From: Batrachochytrium dendrobatidis JAM81
Taxonomy: Eukaryota; Chytridiomycota; Chytridiomycetes; Rhizophydiales
Length of the DNA stretch: 64,000 bases
Direction: 5' to 3'
NCBI RefSeq assembly: GCF_000203795.2
Contig: NW_006281100.1
Span: 484,535-548,534 of the forward strand
A program made the translations under genes and the position numbers. Shown here in pieces: positions 12,755 to 24,598 of the stretch (position 1 is its first letter; each line of letters begins with the position of its first letter). The notes beneath the pieces were generated by a model. The model was given only the letters and a program-made list of their open reading frames with translations, had not been told where the DNA came from and did no database searches.

Positions 12755-14211
12755 ATGAGCAGAAATGGAAAAGGAAGAAGCATGCGTATGTCGTTGGCTC
12801 AGCAAGATCGTTACAAACAGGAACAAATCAATCAGTTGGACACCAATGACAGGCCAGTTTCTTCCAACGACAGGTATATTATGGTGCATAGTTTTGTCTT
12901 GCCTTGTCAGTCAAGGCATCATTCATAAAACCACTAGTTCCAACTGTCAACCACTATGATATTTGAATTCTAGTCATGAGCATACCGATCAGCATTATAA
13001 AATACCTTTTCCTGTTGCCATGTGGGTATGTGCATTGGACCAGAATTTCTTTTTTGAATGACCCCAAACACTTCATGTCTGCTTCAACCCTTCAGTATTA
13101 TGTGGATTAACTTGGAATGCATGCATATTTTATCAAACCCAGGACTTTGATCACTGCGATCCTAAGCGCTGTTCTGGAAAAAAACTAGCAAGAGTTGGAG
13201 TCATGACCAATTTGCGAGTTGGTCAACGGTTTAGTGGTATTGTCATGAGGTAATGAGCCATTTGCTTAAACTCAAAGTTATGGTTCATCAATTTGTATTT
13301 TTATTAAATCAACCAACATTTAAAACCCGATTGCTGACTTTTGGAAAAGCCCAAGAGGTGTATGTGCTGTTTCGCCATCCGATCGTGATATTATTATTCG
13401 ATCTGGCATTGCAGTTGTAGATTGTTCATGGGCACGTATCGAAGAAGTCCCATTTAAAAAGATTGCATCCCGACATGAACGACTATGCAAGTATATAATA
13501 GATTTGAATTACAACCACTATTATGATGGAAACTAAAAACCACTGTGGTTAAGCTTGGGCTACCCGAGATTAGCAGCTAATTCTAAACTCATGTTGTCAA
13601 TTCACAGTGCCATATCTTGTTGCTGCGAATCCCGTAAACTATGGAAAGCCCTCTAAACTCAATTGTGTAGAGGCTCTTGCTGCCTGCTGCTTCATTACTG
13701 GTTTGGATGATGCTGGACATGCATTGTTGGAAAATTTCGGATGGGGTCATGCATTCTACGACATTAACAAGTGAGTCTTGAATTCTAGCACAACTACTTT
13801 TGATTCAAACATTCCAGTCGTCGCTCACATGATATCCATGTATATAGAGAGTTGTTTGATATCTATTCCAAATGCACTGATGCAGCAGATATTGTTCAAA
13901 AGCAAACAAAGTACATTGAGGACATGGAGCAATCGTATATTTCACGCAGAACTCGAGACGAGAGTCTCTTGATGCCAAATCCCAATCGCGACAACCAGGA
14001 TTGCAGCGCGATGCTTTCTAGATCTTTAGATAGCAGTGATTCTACAAGTGAAAGTAAATTAGGCAATTCATCCCATGGAGACAGGACAGTGCAGGAGCGT
14101 AGATACGATATGCCTTTGAGCGAGTCTGAAGAATCAAGCTATTATGACAGCGAAGATGAAAAGGCTACAGTTGAACTTCGAGATAAACTTGGAAATATAA
14201 TCATTGTATAA
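12755..14211 (+). CDS. TSR3: 18S rRNA aminocarboxypropyltransferase Tsr3
   Basis: Tsr3 transfers the 3-amino-3-carboxypropyl group of SAM onto the hypermodified pseudouridine of 18S rRNA in late 40S maturation, in the cytoplasm. Exons: 12755-12873, 12974-13025, 13143-13249, 13350-13486, 13608-13770, 13848-14211; 313 residues. Conserved blocks are [63 protein letters not shown] and GWGHAFYDIN. Intron 4 has a GC donor (GCAAGT at 13487), required to join HERL to LPYLVAANP. The C-terminal 90 residues are acidic and Ser-rich, as usual in eukaryotic Tsr3. It runs convergent with the next gene, 81 bp away. Confidence 0.93.
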
Positions 14212-14292
14212 AACAATCAGAAATCTACTTGTTGAACAAGAGTTTATACAATTACATAAACAGCTGCTTAGGTTGACCAAAGCTGTTGATTT

Positions 14293-15071
14293 TTATTGCG
14301 TAGTCATGGAATCATGTGTTGTTGGAGTTGGTGAAAAATTCAATGCATCTTGCAGCAGTGACTCTGCTAGAGCATCAAGTGTATTCTGAGATGAAGTATT
14401 CAACACAGCTGCTGGTTCTTGCACGATCTCTTGATCCTGTAAAGATGGAGCGGAAATGACATCTGCTGTACTGTGCAATGGCAGTGTTGCAAGATCCAAA
14501 GCAGGCCGAGTGTTGAGCATGATGGTATCGGCTACTGGACTGACTAATGGTCCAGTATCAGCAGATGTGTTCAAAGATCGATCATGGTTTGCACTAATAC
14601 AAGTCATGCATGTATTTAAGATGGATTGAACATGGCGAGTCTATTCCATGCATGATAAAAATACAACTTACACTTTCATCGTTTGAACAGCTGTATAGTT
14701 GTCCAGTATTCGTTGCAGCTCTGTTACTGTCAGATGAATACTAGGCAGGCTCTGTATCGTGATGTGAGCTTGCTGGATTCGCTCCAACAAAGCCGTCATC
14801 TAATATTTCTAACGAGCATTTATTCAATGCACTATTCATAATCATGTTTGAAACAACTGTGCATATTATACTTTATCAAAAGCAACTGATGTCGATTAAA
14901 TACCTTGGCTGCAATAGCTAAACCTTGAGTGTCTGGAGAAACATTCGTATCTGGCTTGGACACTTGCACTAATATATTAGTAAGCTCTGTGAAAAACTCA
15001 AAGTTGTCTGTAGAAACGACACATTCTGTTGCATGGTGTGGATTAACGGACAGGCCAGCCAAATCGGTCAT
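14293..15071 (-). CDS. Candidate Mediator complex subunit 9-like protein
   Basis: Three exons: 15071-14904, 14799-14672, 14593-14293; 198 residues. The first 100 residues form two predicted helical stretches: FEFFTELTNILVQVS, then LLERIQQAHITIQSLPSIHLTVTELQRILDN. This order and spacing, with the A...I..LP.I..T..E.Q pattern, resembles Med9/Cse2 of the Mediator middle module. The C-terminal half is Ser/Thr/Ala-rich and probably disordered. The assignment rests on a short pattern only; another small coiled-coil subunit is possible. The ATG chosen is the first in-frame one after an upstream non-ATG stretch. Confidence 0.45.
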
Positions 15072-15344
15072 TGTACTAGATATAGTCGAGATTGAAGTCA
15101 AGTTCAAATTTCTTGTTCATTTACAGAATCTCGATTGACCATTTCAGTCGAGATCCACCAACCTGCGCTACATGCTCGAGTTTTCAGGATTGAACATTGA
15201 GGATATTATCCAGTAAACTCGTAGTGTGACTTGATGGAATGTGCTTGAGATTCAGATATAATGCATAAATCTAGACAAGCCATTATCAATCTTTTTTCGG
15301 CACATGCCAATAAAAACTATCCTTTACAGGCTGGACATACATTA

Positions 15345-15775
15345 CAGCAGTATTCACGTAAAATGAAACACTTGCATTTATCTTGCAATGACTGTCTTGG
15401 AATAAACAATGGTTGGTTGTTTTGAAAGTTGATTACTTTTTCTATTAAAACTCTGTCATATTCTAATATCAGATACGTTCACGCTCTAGTTCAAGAGAGC
15501 ATTTCAGGAGTGCAACTGTTGTTTCCATGCCAGTCACCCAATATTCACTTTACATGTTTGGTTTGGAAAAAAGAGTTGCAAGAATGTCAAAGTTGTGGAG
15601 TTTATTGAAACAGAGATGCGAATATTCGCTCTGTATTTTGTACAAGGATGAGCACAAAGACTAGTGAATTAAAGTTTATAAAACAATGCTGTCCAGTAAG
15701 ATTGGCACCCATCAAACATGACTGTTTATCATGTATCTTGGCTCTATTAGTGTTCCATGTATGTGAATACGACTG
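15345..15775. mobile_element. MITE-like inverted-repeat element, 431 bp
   Basis: The left end is TA/CAGCAGTATTCACGTAAAAT and the right end is ATGTGAATACGACTG/TA, imperfect inverted repeats flanked by TA. The sub-terminal block (TTGCATTTATCTTGCA) is the reverse of the block found near the right ends of other copies. It encodes no plausible protein. The rest of the gap 15072-16433 shows nothing I can name. Confidence 0.75.
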
Positions 15776-16433
15776 TAATATGAAATGGATCTTGATGGAT
15801 AACCGTATCTTGCTTATCCGGAATAAACACCCAGTAGATGCCAACACTACCAGATAATAATCAGATTGGAACACTAAAAACGGACGCAGTGCCCAGATGC
15901 GGATTGAAAACTAGCATCATTTTAATGTCGGAGTCCAAGCTTTGTAGACCATGTTGGATAGTCTTGCAGTATGCAGCCAGTCAGGGTCTAAATCAAGCCA
16001 GCATCGACTCCCAATCTCATCAGTTCCGTACATGGAACAAGATGAAGTCATAAGCAAAAGGATCAACAGAGAGCTAGAGCATGTATATGGATCAGATTTA
16101 ATTATGTGAGATACAGATAAATACTGTTATATCAGAGTTGCAATAGCAAATTACCAGTATAAACAGGGTTTATGTTCCACTAGCATCATCAGCAAATACA
16201 TGAGCAGCAGCAAAGTGGATATTTGTGGAAACGGAATAGCAAACAGAAACAAGAATGAATGCAGACAAAGCATGTTTCTTGTATAGACAATGAGCAACTG
16301 TTGCAATGGTCAAGCCTTTTCACCTGGCAGAACGCAGGTTAATGTCGATTCAAAAAACTCGCCAAAATCATGGATTGTGTTTTCCTCGACATTTGATTAC
16401 AAGATTTGGCTCAACCATAACTGTTACTACGGC

Positions 16434-17364
16434 ATGTTCTCTTGTAGTATTCTTTGGTGTCGTGACTCTTTACCTTTTGTCCGTTTTACACCCTCACATG
16501 CATTCAGGCCAGTTGGAAAACTAGCTCGCATTCAATCCTCATCGCTTGAACCATTATCAGTATTTGTTCCATCGATTCTATTCAACAGCCAAACTCTATT
16601 CTCCACTGTGTCTTTTACATACAATTCTAATCCTAAAACATACGATTTTATCGAAATGGGTCCACAAGCCAAGATTTTAAAACCCATTTCCATCAACATT
16701 ATTCCGAATGCCATCACGCCCAGAGAAGAGGAGATTCTTGAACGAGAGATTACAAAGAAACTGCGTCGGCTTTTTGGTAGAGAGGGATACCGTGAAGCTC
16801 ATACCGATCATGTCATTACAGGATACAAAGAAGCAATCGTTAGTGCATGGACATCTGTTGAAACTGCAAGTTCCCCGGGTGAAAAGGAGGCCGTGGAAAT
16901 CCTTGATAAAACTAAACTTGCCATGTCCAAATGGCTTGGACCAAACCGACCGGCTAAATGGACTCCGCCTCATGTGTTGGATATGCGGGATGGAAACAGT
17001 GGCATTCGCGCACATGTAGATTTTGTCGAGTCTTCTGGAGATGTCATTGGCGGATTGTGTTTGATCTCGCCTGCTGTCATTATTTTTCGGAATGTCAAAA
17101 ACCCTGATCGAGACTATTTCAAACTTTTTGTTCCTGCCAGATGCTTGTATATGCAAGCGTAAGTAAACCATTCTAGATGCTTTATCCTGTCAATTGGTAG
17201 CTAATCTTTTTATTTTGTCATCAATTAGCGACGATACTCGATACAACTACACACATGAAATTCCCATGACAGACGATCCAGCACACTCATTCAAAGGAGA
17301 GTTTGTCGAGCGACATCGTCGTGTTTGCGCAATGTTTAGAACTAAAAAGGACATTAAGCAATGA
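16434..17364 (+). CDS. ALKBH7: ALKBH7-like mitochondrial 2-oxoglutarate/Fe(II) dioxygenase
   Basis: Two exons, 16434-17158 and 17229-17364; 286 residues. The catalytic core carries HVLDMRDGNSGIRAHVDFVE (the HxD iron ligands in AHVD), IGGLCLISPAV and, across the intron, RYNYTHEI with the distal histidine, followed by RRVCAMFR with the basic residue for 2-oxoglutarate. This order matches ALKBH7, a matrix enzyme linked in animals to fatty-acid metabolism and programmed necrosis, rather than DNA-repair AlkB. The first 70 residues are rich in Ser, Phe and Arg and nearly free of acidic residues, as expected for a mitochondrial presequence. An in-frame ATG at 16290 would add 48 residues; I prefer 16434 because translation from there gives a cleaner presequence. 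Confidence 0.82.
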
Positions 17365-17467
17365 CGAGGTATTCGTGATCAATTTCAAGAGCTACAGCTA
17401 CTCGAGCCTTCATCTTACGAATAAATCCAAAACGGACTGCTTTTGTTGATTTGGCTCATTAATACAT

Positions 17468-18862
17468 CTAGTTGACAATCGTTGCAAGTTGGTCACGATT
17501 GTGTCGAGCCTTGTCGGCTTTTTTTAATCTCTTGGCTTCATTCTGCTGCTCCTCTTCTTGTTTGCGCAAAGCAAATAGTTTACTTGTAGGATCAAATTCA
17601 GGATTGGAATACAATCTGAGTTTGCTGGCTACTACAGCTGCTGTAGCCTTGTTTACTGTAAGCTCCTTGGCATTGCACAAATCTACACGAATTGCCTGTA
17701 AAAGTTGAATCAATCCTTGTACTCGTTCGGGTGTTTCGTTTTGAAATCGATCTGTAATAAATGCACTGATGATGGGTGCAATAGTAGATACATGACTTGC
17801 CATCTCCTGGATTGCAGCAAGAGCAATCTGTGAAGGCATATACATGAACAAAGCATCTGATATCAAGGACGATGTAATCAAATCTGTTGCTTGATTATAG
17901 ACGGCATACAGTCGTTTTATCAAGTCTGGGTGTTTCCCTCGGGGTTGTGAAGATTGTATAAACGTCTGAATAATCGATGTGTGACGTGTTTATAAAATTA
18001 TGGACGAGTGATGGATTAGTTGGATATGAATCTATTGCATCAATCTACAGTTTTGATTACCTGGATATCAAGGAAAAATCCATGCAATGGCCAGTATGGA
18101 TGATGCACAGAGTATTCAAATTGAATTCCTTTGGAAAGCACAAATTCCAAATGAATCATGACGCTTGCATCTGGCGATTTGGGTACTTTGCTGAGAAACT
18201 CATCGAGCGGCATCAACGAGTTTTCTACTTTTGTGCTCAAAAAAAGACATGTCATCCTAAACGGTTGATATATGTAAGCAGCTGTTGACAGTGCAGATCC
18301 AAAACCTAAAGTATCTGCTTACAAGATAATTTTGGGATCATAGTCCATGACGGTATTGTTGAGATAGAATCTTTTAAAAAAAACAATCGCTGTAGCCTAG
18401 AAATCCAGCATCGATTGTCTAATTAGGTCAGAAAAAGATTGCAATGGTTGGATTGCAAAACCATTGGTACTTGCTTGAACAGTCTTGTCAAATCCAAAGA
18501 ATTTACAGTAATCGATGATCTTGCCTTCGTAAAATCTGCAATAGTCCAGCTGCTCTTTCCATGTAACACATTCGGAACCAGGACTTGTGGAAGAATCGGT
18601 ACTTTCTGACTGTTTCAACTAGAATACAAAAACATTCAAGCAAGAATGGTCATTAGCCTTTTAAAATAACAATCTCGATGGTAGATGGGCTAGATCAGAC
18701 AAAGCTTACCTCGTTTTCAAGCCTTAATGCTTCTAGAGTTCGAGAAACCCCATCAGTGTTGACCTGGAGTCTTTTTTCCATTAGTTTTTCTGCAGTAAAC
18801 TGCCAATGTTTGTACTGTGAAGTCTGTTCATATAGATGTTGTGCTGAAGTTTGGTTATTCAT
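17468..18862 (-). CDS. CCL1: Cyclin H (TFIIH kinase-module cyclin)
   Basis: Regulatory partner of Cdk7/Kin28 in the CAK module of TFIIH, acting in the nucleus on RNA polymerase II CTD phosphorylation. Exons: 18862-18710, 18618-18475, 18396-18323, 18256-18061, 17965-17468; 354 residues (human cyclin H has 323). The first cyclin box carries FFKRFYLNNTVMDYDPKIIL and TCLFLSTKVENS. The helix linking the boxes is FEYSVHHPYWPLHGFFLDI. The second box holds SDALFMYMPSQIALAAI, diagnostic of cyclin H. The N-terminal helix (YKHWQFTAEKL) and a charged C-terminal helix are present. Intron 2 has a GC donor (GCAAGT). It converges with the ALKBH7-like gene, 103 bp apart. Confidence 0.92.
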
Positions 18863-19907
18863 GAAATTGATTTGTTGGATTGCGACGAGCAAATATTCCA
18901 AAATATCATCAAGCAGTGTCCTCAGGCATTGTCAGTTGCATGAGATGTGTATATATCACTGACTGGAATGCATTGGATTGTGTATGTTGTTTCAATGGCT
19001 GAAATAAACTGTTTTGTGTTTATAAAATAAAACATTATTGAGCAGTGAATTAGTATTCAATTTTTAATATACAAAATATCGATTGAGATTGTAAAAACTA
19101 CATGCTAATCGTGTCAAATGCACAATATAAAGATACCATTTGGCCATGTTGCAAGGTATGGCTGATTACGGTCATTGTTAATGTGGATGAAAAGACAGAA
19201 ATGATTATATTTCAAGTCAATCTTCCAAAATACTCATACTCGACAGACTTGATTTGTCAATATCTACTTTGATCAACCAAGCCATCATTTTAAACTCTTC
19301 TACATCTTCACTATTGGACAATTTTTTGTATCAATTGCATGTTTAAACACTGAAATGAAAATCTTGAAACTGCTATTCAAGGTTAAATAAATGAATTGTG
19401 TACTAGCGTTATAATGTGCTTTTTATGGCATGATTGCATCTGTCGATTTACCAGAAATACATGCACAATACAAACGGCCACCGTTAGTGAAACTAGTCAA
19501 TTATTGGCTTACTACTTACTTGATCCTATACAGAATGAATTCTTGCAGTTTTCAATGGCAGTACTGATAGATTCAAAAAACCTGTAAAAAGCAAAAAGCA
19601 GCAGTTTTATTCCACCATTTAGGTAAATGTCATGACCACGACGTAATAGCTAAATGCATACATATTTTATTTTCCAAATAGTTGCTAAACACAGGCAGTC
19701 AATAGATCATCAAGCCGTCACATTTAGCTCCTTCATATATTCAAGCAAGTCGAGCAGGATGCATATTTGATAGTCTAATTGAGTTTATCTCCCAGTCAGT
19801 CGACATTTTGCCAATCTCTTTATATTGGTCAGATTTGCAAGTTTAAAAACGGTAGAAATACAACCAAATATAAAAACTGCTTTTGCTGATATAGTTACTT
19901 GTATCGA
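18863..19907. other. Intergenic region with a dispersed repeat fragment
   Basis: This 1.0-kb AT-rich stretch lies between cyclin H and the 3' end of COG5. At 19163-19224 it carries a diverged inverted copy of the block at 12637-12697. Short open frames here have no family features. I see no RNA gene. Confidence 0.5.
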
Positions 19908-22900
19908 TTATTGGTGCTGTTTGGCATAAATTGTTAGCAACGAGCGTAGAATAGGACACTCGATACAATATTGTGTTTCGCCACGTCGAGATACTTCACT
20001 GACATAAACTAGCAAACTTTTTTCCAGCAAGCTTAAAGTTTGTGCCAGTGAATGGTTATCTAGCCACGTGGAGTACTCTGATGGAGACCATCCACGAACC
20101 TGCATTGGAAGCGGGATGGCTCCATTTGATCGAACAATGATATGATGAAGAACTATTATCGGGGATAAATGAGTGAGTTGATGCGCATTGGCAAGCTCAT
20201 TTTGATCCATAAAAAGCAAATGTCTGCCAGTTCATAAAATCAAATATGTGCAGTGCAAACGTTGTAGCAAATGGACCATGTGTTTCAAATGATAGCCAGT
20301 AATATCAGTAGCTTATTCAATAAAGGCAATGCCGTTACGCCAAACCAAGCAAATATATAAACTATACCTGAAAGCGCGCATAGATCGATGCGTTTCAACA
20401 AGATCAACATCTAATTTTATATCATAGGTGCCAAGAAACTGGTTCAAAACGTACTCGATCTGTGTCAAGTCTGCAGCGATACGAAGCTTTCCTAGCTCAT
20501 TCAGTGGCCTGACCAAACTCACATGTCGCATAAGAAGCTCGACGGTACGAGTGGACAGAGAGTTGGCCCACTCACGAGTATCATCTCCACATTGGAGCCT
20601 TCCTAAAATCTCACGAGCAATCCATTTTAAATGGGTAACAAGTTCGGGGATGTATGCGCTAGTGGTATCAGACTGGCGTGGAGCTACAACACGAGCTGGC
20701 TGTGTTCTATATATGATTAAACAATTGATAGTTTAGGCTCACAAAAGTCAATCGCCTAAACAAAGTGTGCAGACTTACGACGAATAATCTTCCTTGTGCA
20801 TTTTTGCAATGACTGCCTCAAGTTCGCAAGCAAAACTCATTAATAATGGCTCAATTATGCCTTGTATCAACTTTGTGGTGGTCTAAATGTAAAATACATT
20901 AAAGTACAGTTTTCAAAATAGTTAGTAGACAATAACTTTGAACAACTAAGAAATGGCCAAGTAAAAACATACAGTCACAGCATCAGTGAGAGATACAGCG
21001 GCAGTGGTATCTTCGTAATCATCGAGTAAGCGCCAAATACTGTCGCTGGCATGCGAAAGACAGTTTAAAATATCCACATTAAGCTGTTGCGAGCTGGAGA
21101 TAGAAATGCCAATCTGATATGCAGATGTATCTGTTGGAGACTAAATTATCAATGAGCATTTAAGAGTCAATCCACCAACTCAAATACTGTAAAACTTGAA
21201 GTCCACGACTGTAATTGGAAACTAAAACATACCAGATTCTCGCATTTGACTGTATACATGTGTAATGCTTTAAGAATATTTTTGGATGCCATTCGTAACA
21301 AATTGCCATCAAACTTGACAACATCCAATTCACTGCATATCAAAAGTCAAAAAAGATTGAATATCAAGTTCCAAGTATTTGCTGCATGTCATGCGCAAAA
21401 CACATACCTAGATACTGTGCGCATAATTTTATCAACATCATCTCGACTAGCACTGACACGTTGTCCTGGAACAGGTTTGTCAGGAAATACCGAATTGACC
21501 ACATCAAGCAATCGAGTAAGCGATCTAGACACATATGCAGACTCAAATGAAGACAGAATGCGCAAAACAGTCTGGCTTTCAAAACTTTTGTCAACTCCGT
21601 TAAAGGTGTTTCCGCTTACAAGCGAAATTCTTGTGAATACATCATGAAATACACGCAGAAATCTTGGGTATCCTGCCTGCAAAACCTGTAGCAAAAACTG
21701 TGATCCTAACTCGGCATATTTAAAAATCAGCATTTCATTATGGCGCACAAGTATTATTTTGACAACATATCGCAATATCACAACCTACCCTTTGTGACAA
21801 TTTTAATTTCTTTGTCTAAAAGCTGTGCAATATTTGTCCAAAACACAAAAGGTATATCTCCTCCAATAAGCTAGAAAGCCATGTGCAATAAACAATGATC
21901 AACATCAGTGCAAGGCTTCAACTAATAGTCAATAATGGTACTCAGATTGACCAACCTGGACGACCTCTTCTTGAAAAGAAATTCTTGTGACAGGATCCCA
22001 CTTGCGCTTCAACAGGTTATCAAGAAGGTAAAGCTGAACAGAGAGTGTGTAGATAACGTCTGTGAGTTTTTCAGTTCGTGTCCACAAAATATTGGCCCAG
22101 GTAGCAACGTTTGAGGACGATGATGCAACTGGAGGTTCGTTTACACGACGCACGCCGCCAGTTGTAGACGACCGCTGTTGTATCTCCTTCATCTCAGCAT
22201 TCAATGAAATCACGTCAAAAGTCTTGTGTATTTCTTGCACAATAGTCGTGGTTATCCTGTTTATGAGATCGGCTACTTTAGCAGGCATAGTATGCATGTT
22301 GGAAAATATTTGCAAACCTTCAGCAACCTTGGCTTGATTCTATAAGCAAGCAGATTGATAATAAGCAATCACCATATAAAACACTGTGACACATTGATTC
22401 AATCTTTAAAAGTATATAATCACCTGCTCAGTCAAGCCATCATGCAGTAAAGTGTTGGCATATGTATCGATCGTAGTCTTGAATTCCGACATTTTTTTCA
22501 AATCCATTTCTACTACTTCAATTCCAGATAAATCAGATTCCGCTAAAATGCATTCTTTTGCATGCAGTATAATGTTAATCAAAATTTAGCTTCATACAGC
22601 TGTACCAAATCGCATAGAAAGTAGGCTTGACAAAAACACGTAGTTACCAAGTTCATAGATATGTATTGCGGTTTTGGCATATTCAGCGGGACCTGCAGCT
22701 ATTTCAGTATCCAGTCGAGTCATCAAACGAAGGAAATGGTCAACCTGACGCAACACCTCATTCAATGCCTGCGCATGGTCAATCTGTGTGCTGCACTGTT
22801 TGATTTGAGAGTGCTGATCAACCAAGCGAGTCTTGATGCTATAAATGAATTAATCAATATTTGTTAGCAATGAAATGAGAGTTTAATCTGACGAGATAAA

Positions 22901-23522
22901 TACTCGACTAATGAAAGATCTCACCGATTGAAGGAACTTTGCATAGTATTGAACCTTTGCTTGACAGTATTCATGGTAGACTCGACACTATTCAACTCAC
23001 TGACTTGGTTGAGCAGACTATCGTAATGTCGCAATACCTTGAATTCAACAATGTAAGATCAGCTTGATGGAATTGATGTTGAAGCCTTGATGGTATCTGC
23101 AAGCTACATACCTGCTCATTAATTTTTTTACCAAGATACTCAATATCGTAGTTGAGCTTGCCCAATATCTCCGACATGCCAACCTCCTGGCCATCCTCAG
23201 TTGTTGAAATCATCATTTTTGACGCATGAATGGCTGGTTGAAAACCATCCACAACGAAATCTCGATACTCTGCAATAGTATTATCAGTTAGTTTCCTGTG
23301 AATATTAATATCAATGAGTTGATGATATAGCACGAGTAGATCGAGTATTTCCTATGGATCAGAAACAGAATCTGTATTGCTAGAGTAGAGTTGTATACAA
23401 CTGTTTGGAATGCCATGCACCATATTACTCGTATAAAGTGCTTGATTATTATCAATGCATTCAAATATACCATCTAGTTCAAGAACATTCTCTCTGTGCT
23501 CATCGGCAATGGATGGTGGCAT
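19908..23522 (-). CDS. COG5: Conserved oligomeric Golgi complex subunit 5 (13 exons)
   Basis: Subunit of the lobe-B half of the COG tether, needed for retrograde intra-Golgi vesicle traffic. Exons: 23522-23471, 23269-23112, 23037-22925, 22838-22648, 22542-22424, 22339-21956, 21870-21789, 21705-21408, 21332-21233, 21140-20973, 20882-20779, 20706-20368, 20223-19908; 807 residues, against about 840 in human. Conserved blocks in order: EYRDFVVDGFQP (N-terminal domain), coiled coil with SLLNQVSELNSVES, DLSGIEVVEMDL, WANILWTRTEKLTDVIY, KRKWDPVTRISFQEEVV, ELLMRHVSLVRPLNELGKLR, and the C-terminal WSPSEYSTWLDNHS. The most intron-dense gene here. A MITE-like end lies 13 bp upstream of the ATG, so the promoter or 5'UTR lies inside or beyond that element. 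Confidence 0.93.
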
Positions 23523-23535
23523 GTTTTTGATATTA

Positions 23536-23660
23536 CTGTCGTATTCACGTAAAATGGAACTTGTATTTATCTTGCACTGTTTTGCTTTGGAATAAAAAAT
23601 GAAATACTTGCTGTTTTCCTATTAGAAAATCGACTGTTTAATAGACGCATCGTCATTATA
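23536..23660. mobile_element. MITE-like terminus next to the COG5 start codon
   Basis: TA/CTGTCGTATTCACGTAAAATGG, followed by a TTGTATTTATCTTGCAC block and a TTTCCTATTAGAAAAT block, matches the left end of the family. I could not find the partner terminus in the gap to 24118, so only the recognisable part is marked. The rest of the gap 23523-24118 holds nothing else I can support. Confidence 0.55.
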
Positions 23661-24118
23661 CAATCAAATTGTGGTTTGAATTAAAATGATCATATTTTGT
23701 AATAGCCATACAGTGTACAATTTTCAAGTTCAAACACATCTAGCATACTTTCGCAACAAGGAATCTAGAATCGAATGTAACACATGCCAAAAGCGATCCA
23801 ATTGTTTATTCGTGAAATGCCAGATCTGGTGCCAATAAGTCAAGTATCACAAATTACCCAGCAAGGGGAGAGATGATCTTGAGAAGTGATGGCTTGGGAA
23901 AAGTGCGAGTAAAGCCTGAGGCAACCAAGTCGTTGCATATGCGTTGATCAAGGAAATGCATAAATTATCGTTCAAAAAGACAAGACAATCATGACAACCC
24001 AACCAGATTGTAATTCATATATCATATAGATGAACACGTTAGTATCCAATCCAAGGCCAATTACATATACATTAGATTTTTCAAAATCAAAACAATGGGT
24101 TGCAGCCTCGAATAGTCA

Positions 24119-24445
24119 TTAAAAATCTAGACTGATCACTGCAGTTTCAATTAAACCTGATTGATCAGTTTTGAATATTGCTTCAGCACTAGTCGATAAC
24201 ACTTGTTGCAAAAATTCAAACTGTTTCTTATAAAGTAACCATACTATTGACGTAAATGGTGCTGAAGGTACGTGGGATAAAGAACTAGGACATATCAATG
24301 GCCAACAAAAAAATATTGAAATGTTACAGCCAAACCAGTAGAACAAACCTAAATATATTATAAGAGGAATGAATCCTAAATGAAGCGCTCGCTTGGACCA
24401 TGCGACCACTTTGTTTATTCTTTCGACAGTTTCTTGAGAGTACAT
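24119..24445 (-). CDS. TOM7: Tom7-like subunit of the mitochondrial TOM complex
   Basis: Small tail-anchored component of the outer-membrane import channel that modulates TOM/SAM assembly. Exon 1 (24445-24345) encodes ERINKVVAWSKRALHLGFIPLIIYLG, the typical Tom7 amphipathic-plus-membrane segment, with HxGFIPLxxYLG fully preserved. Joining 24345 to 24284 restores LGF...PSAPFTSIVWLL, which resembles the Tom7 tail, but the donor would be a weak GTTCTA. A donor one frame earlier (GTTTGT) gives a shorter, less Tom7-like end at 24243. The reading frame as drawn continues to 24119, making the C-terminus long for the family. The start is the ATG just before the conserved helix; an in-frame ATG at 24553 is less likely. 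Divergent from the MIM1-like gene. Confidence 0.7.
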   Translation of the reverse strand: MYSQETVERINKVVAWSKRALHLGFIPLIIYLGLFYWFGCNISIFFCWPLICPSSLSHVPSAPFTSIVWLLYKKQFEFLQQVLSTSAEAIFKTDQSGLIETAVISLDF

Positions 24446-24598
24446 ATTGATAGCTGCTGTTGTAGAAAAGTGGAAATTGTCGAGTGAGCAAATTCGGGGT
24501 TTATTGAATAAATTTTGGCTGTTTTGACAAACCGAAAATTCAAACTCGACCATTTATATTGGTCGTTATCTGATATCCAGCGCTCAGTCGCACTTGCA
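24446..24598. promoter_or_regulatory. Shared divergent promoter region, TOM7 / MIM1-like
   Basis: Only 153 bp separate the two start codons, so both 5'UTRs and core promoters must lie here or overlap the coding starts. I see no clear TATA box or other named site. Confidence 0.45.

Noticed and set aside
16290..16433. In-frame N-terminal extension of the ALKBH7-like protein
   Set aside because: Adds acidic and aromatic residues ahead of a good mitochondrial presequence; kept only as an alternative start.
16306..16524. 72-codon ORF with a hydrophobic stretch overlapping the ALKBH7-like gene
   Set aside because: Overlaps the presequence region in another frame; no conserved domain.
19396..19587. 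64-codon ORF between cyclin H and COG5
   Set aside because: Cys-rich random translation without splice partners or family match.
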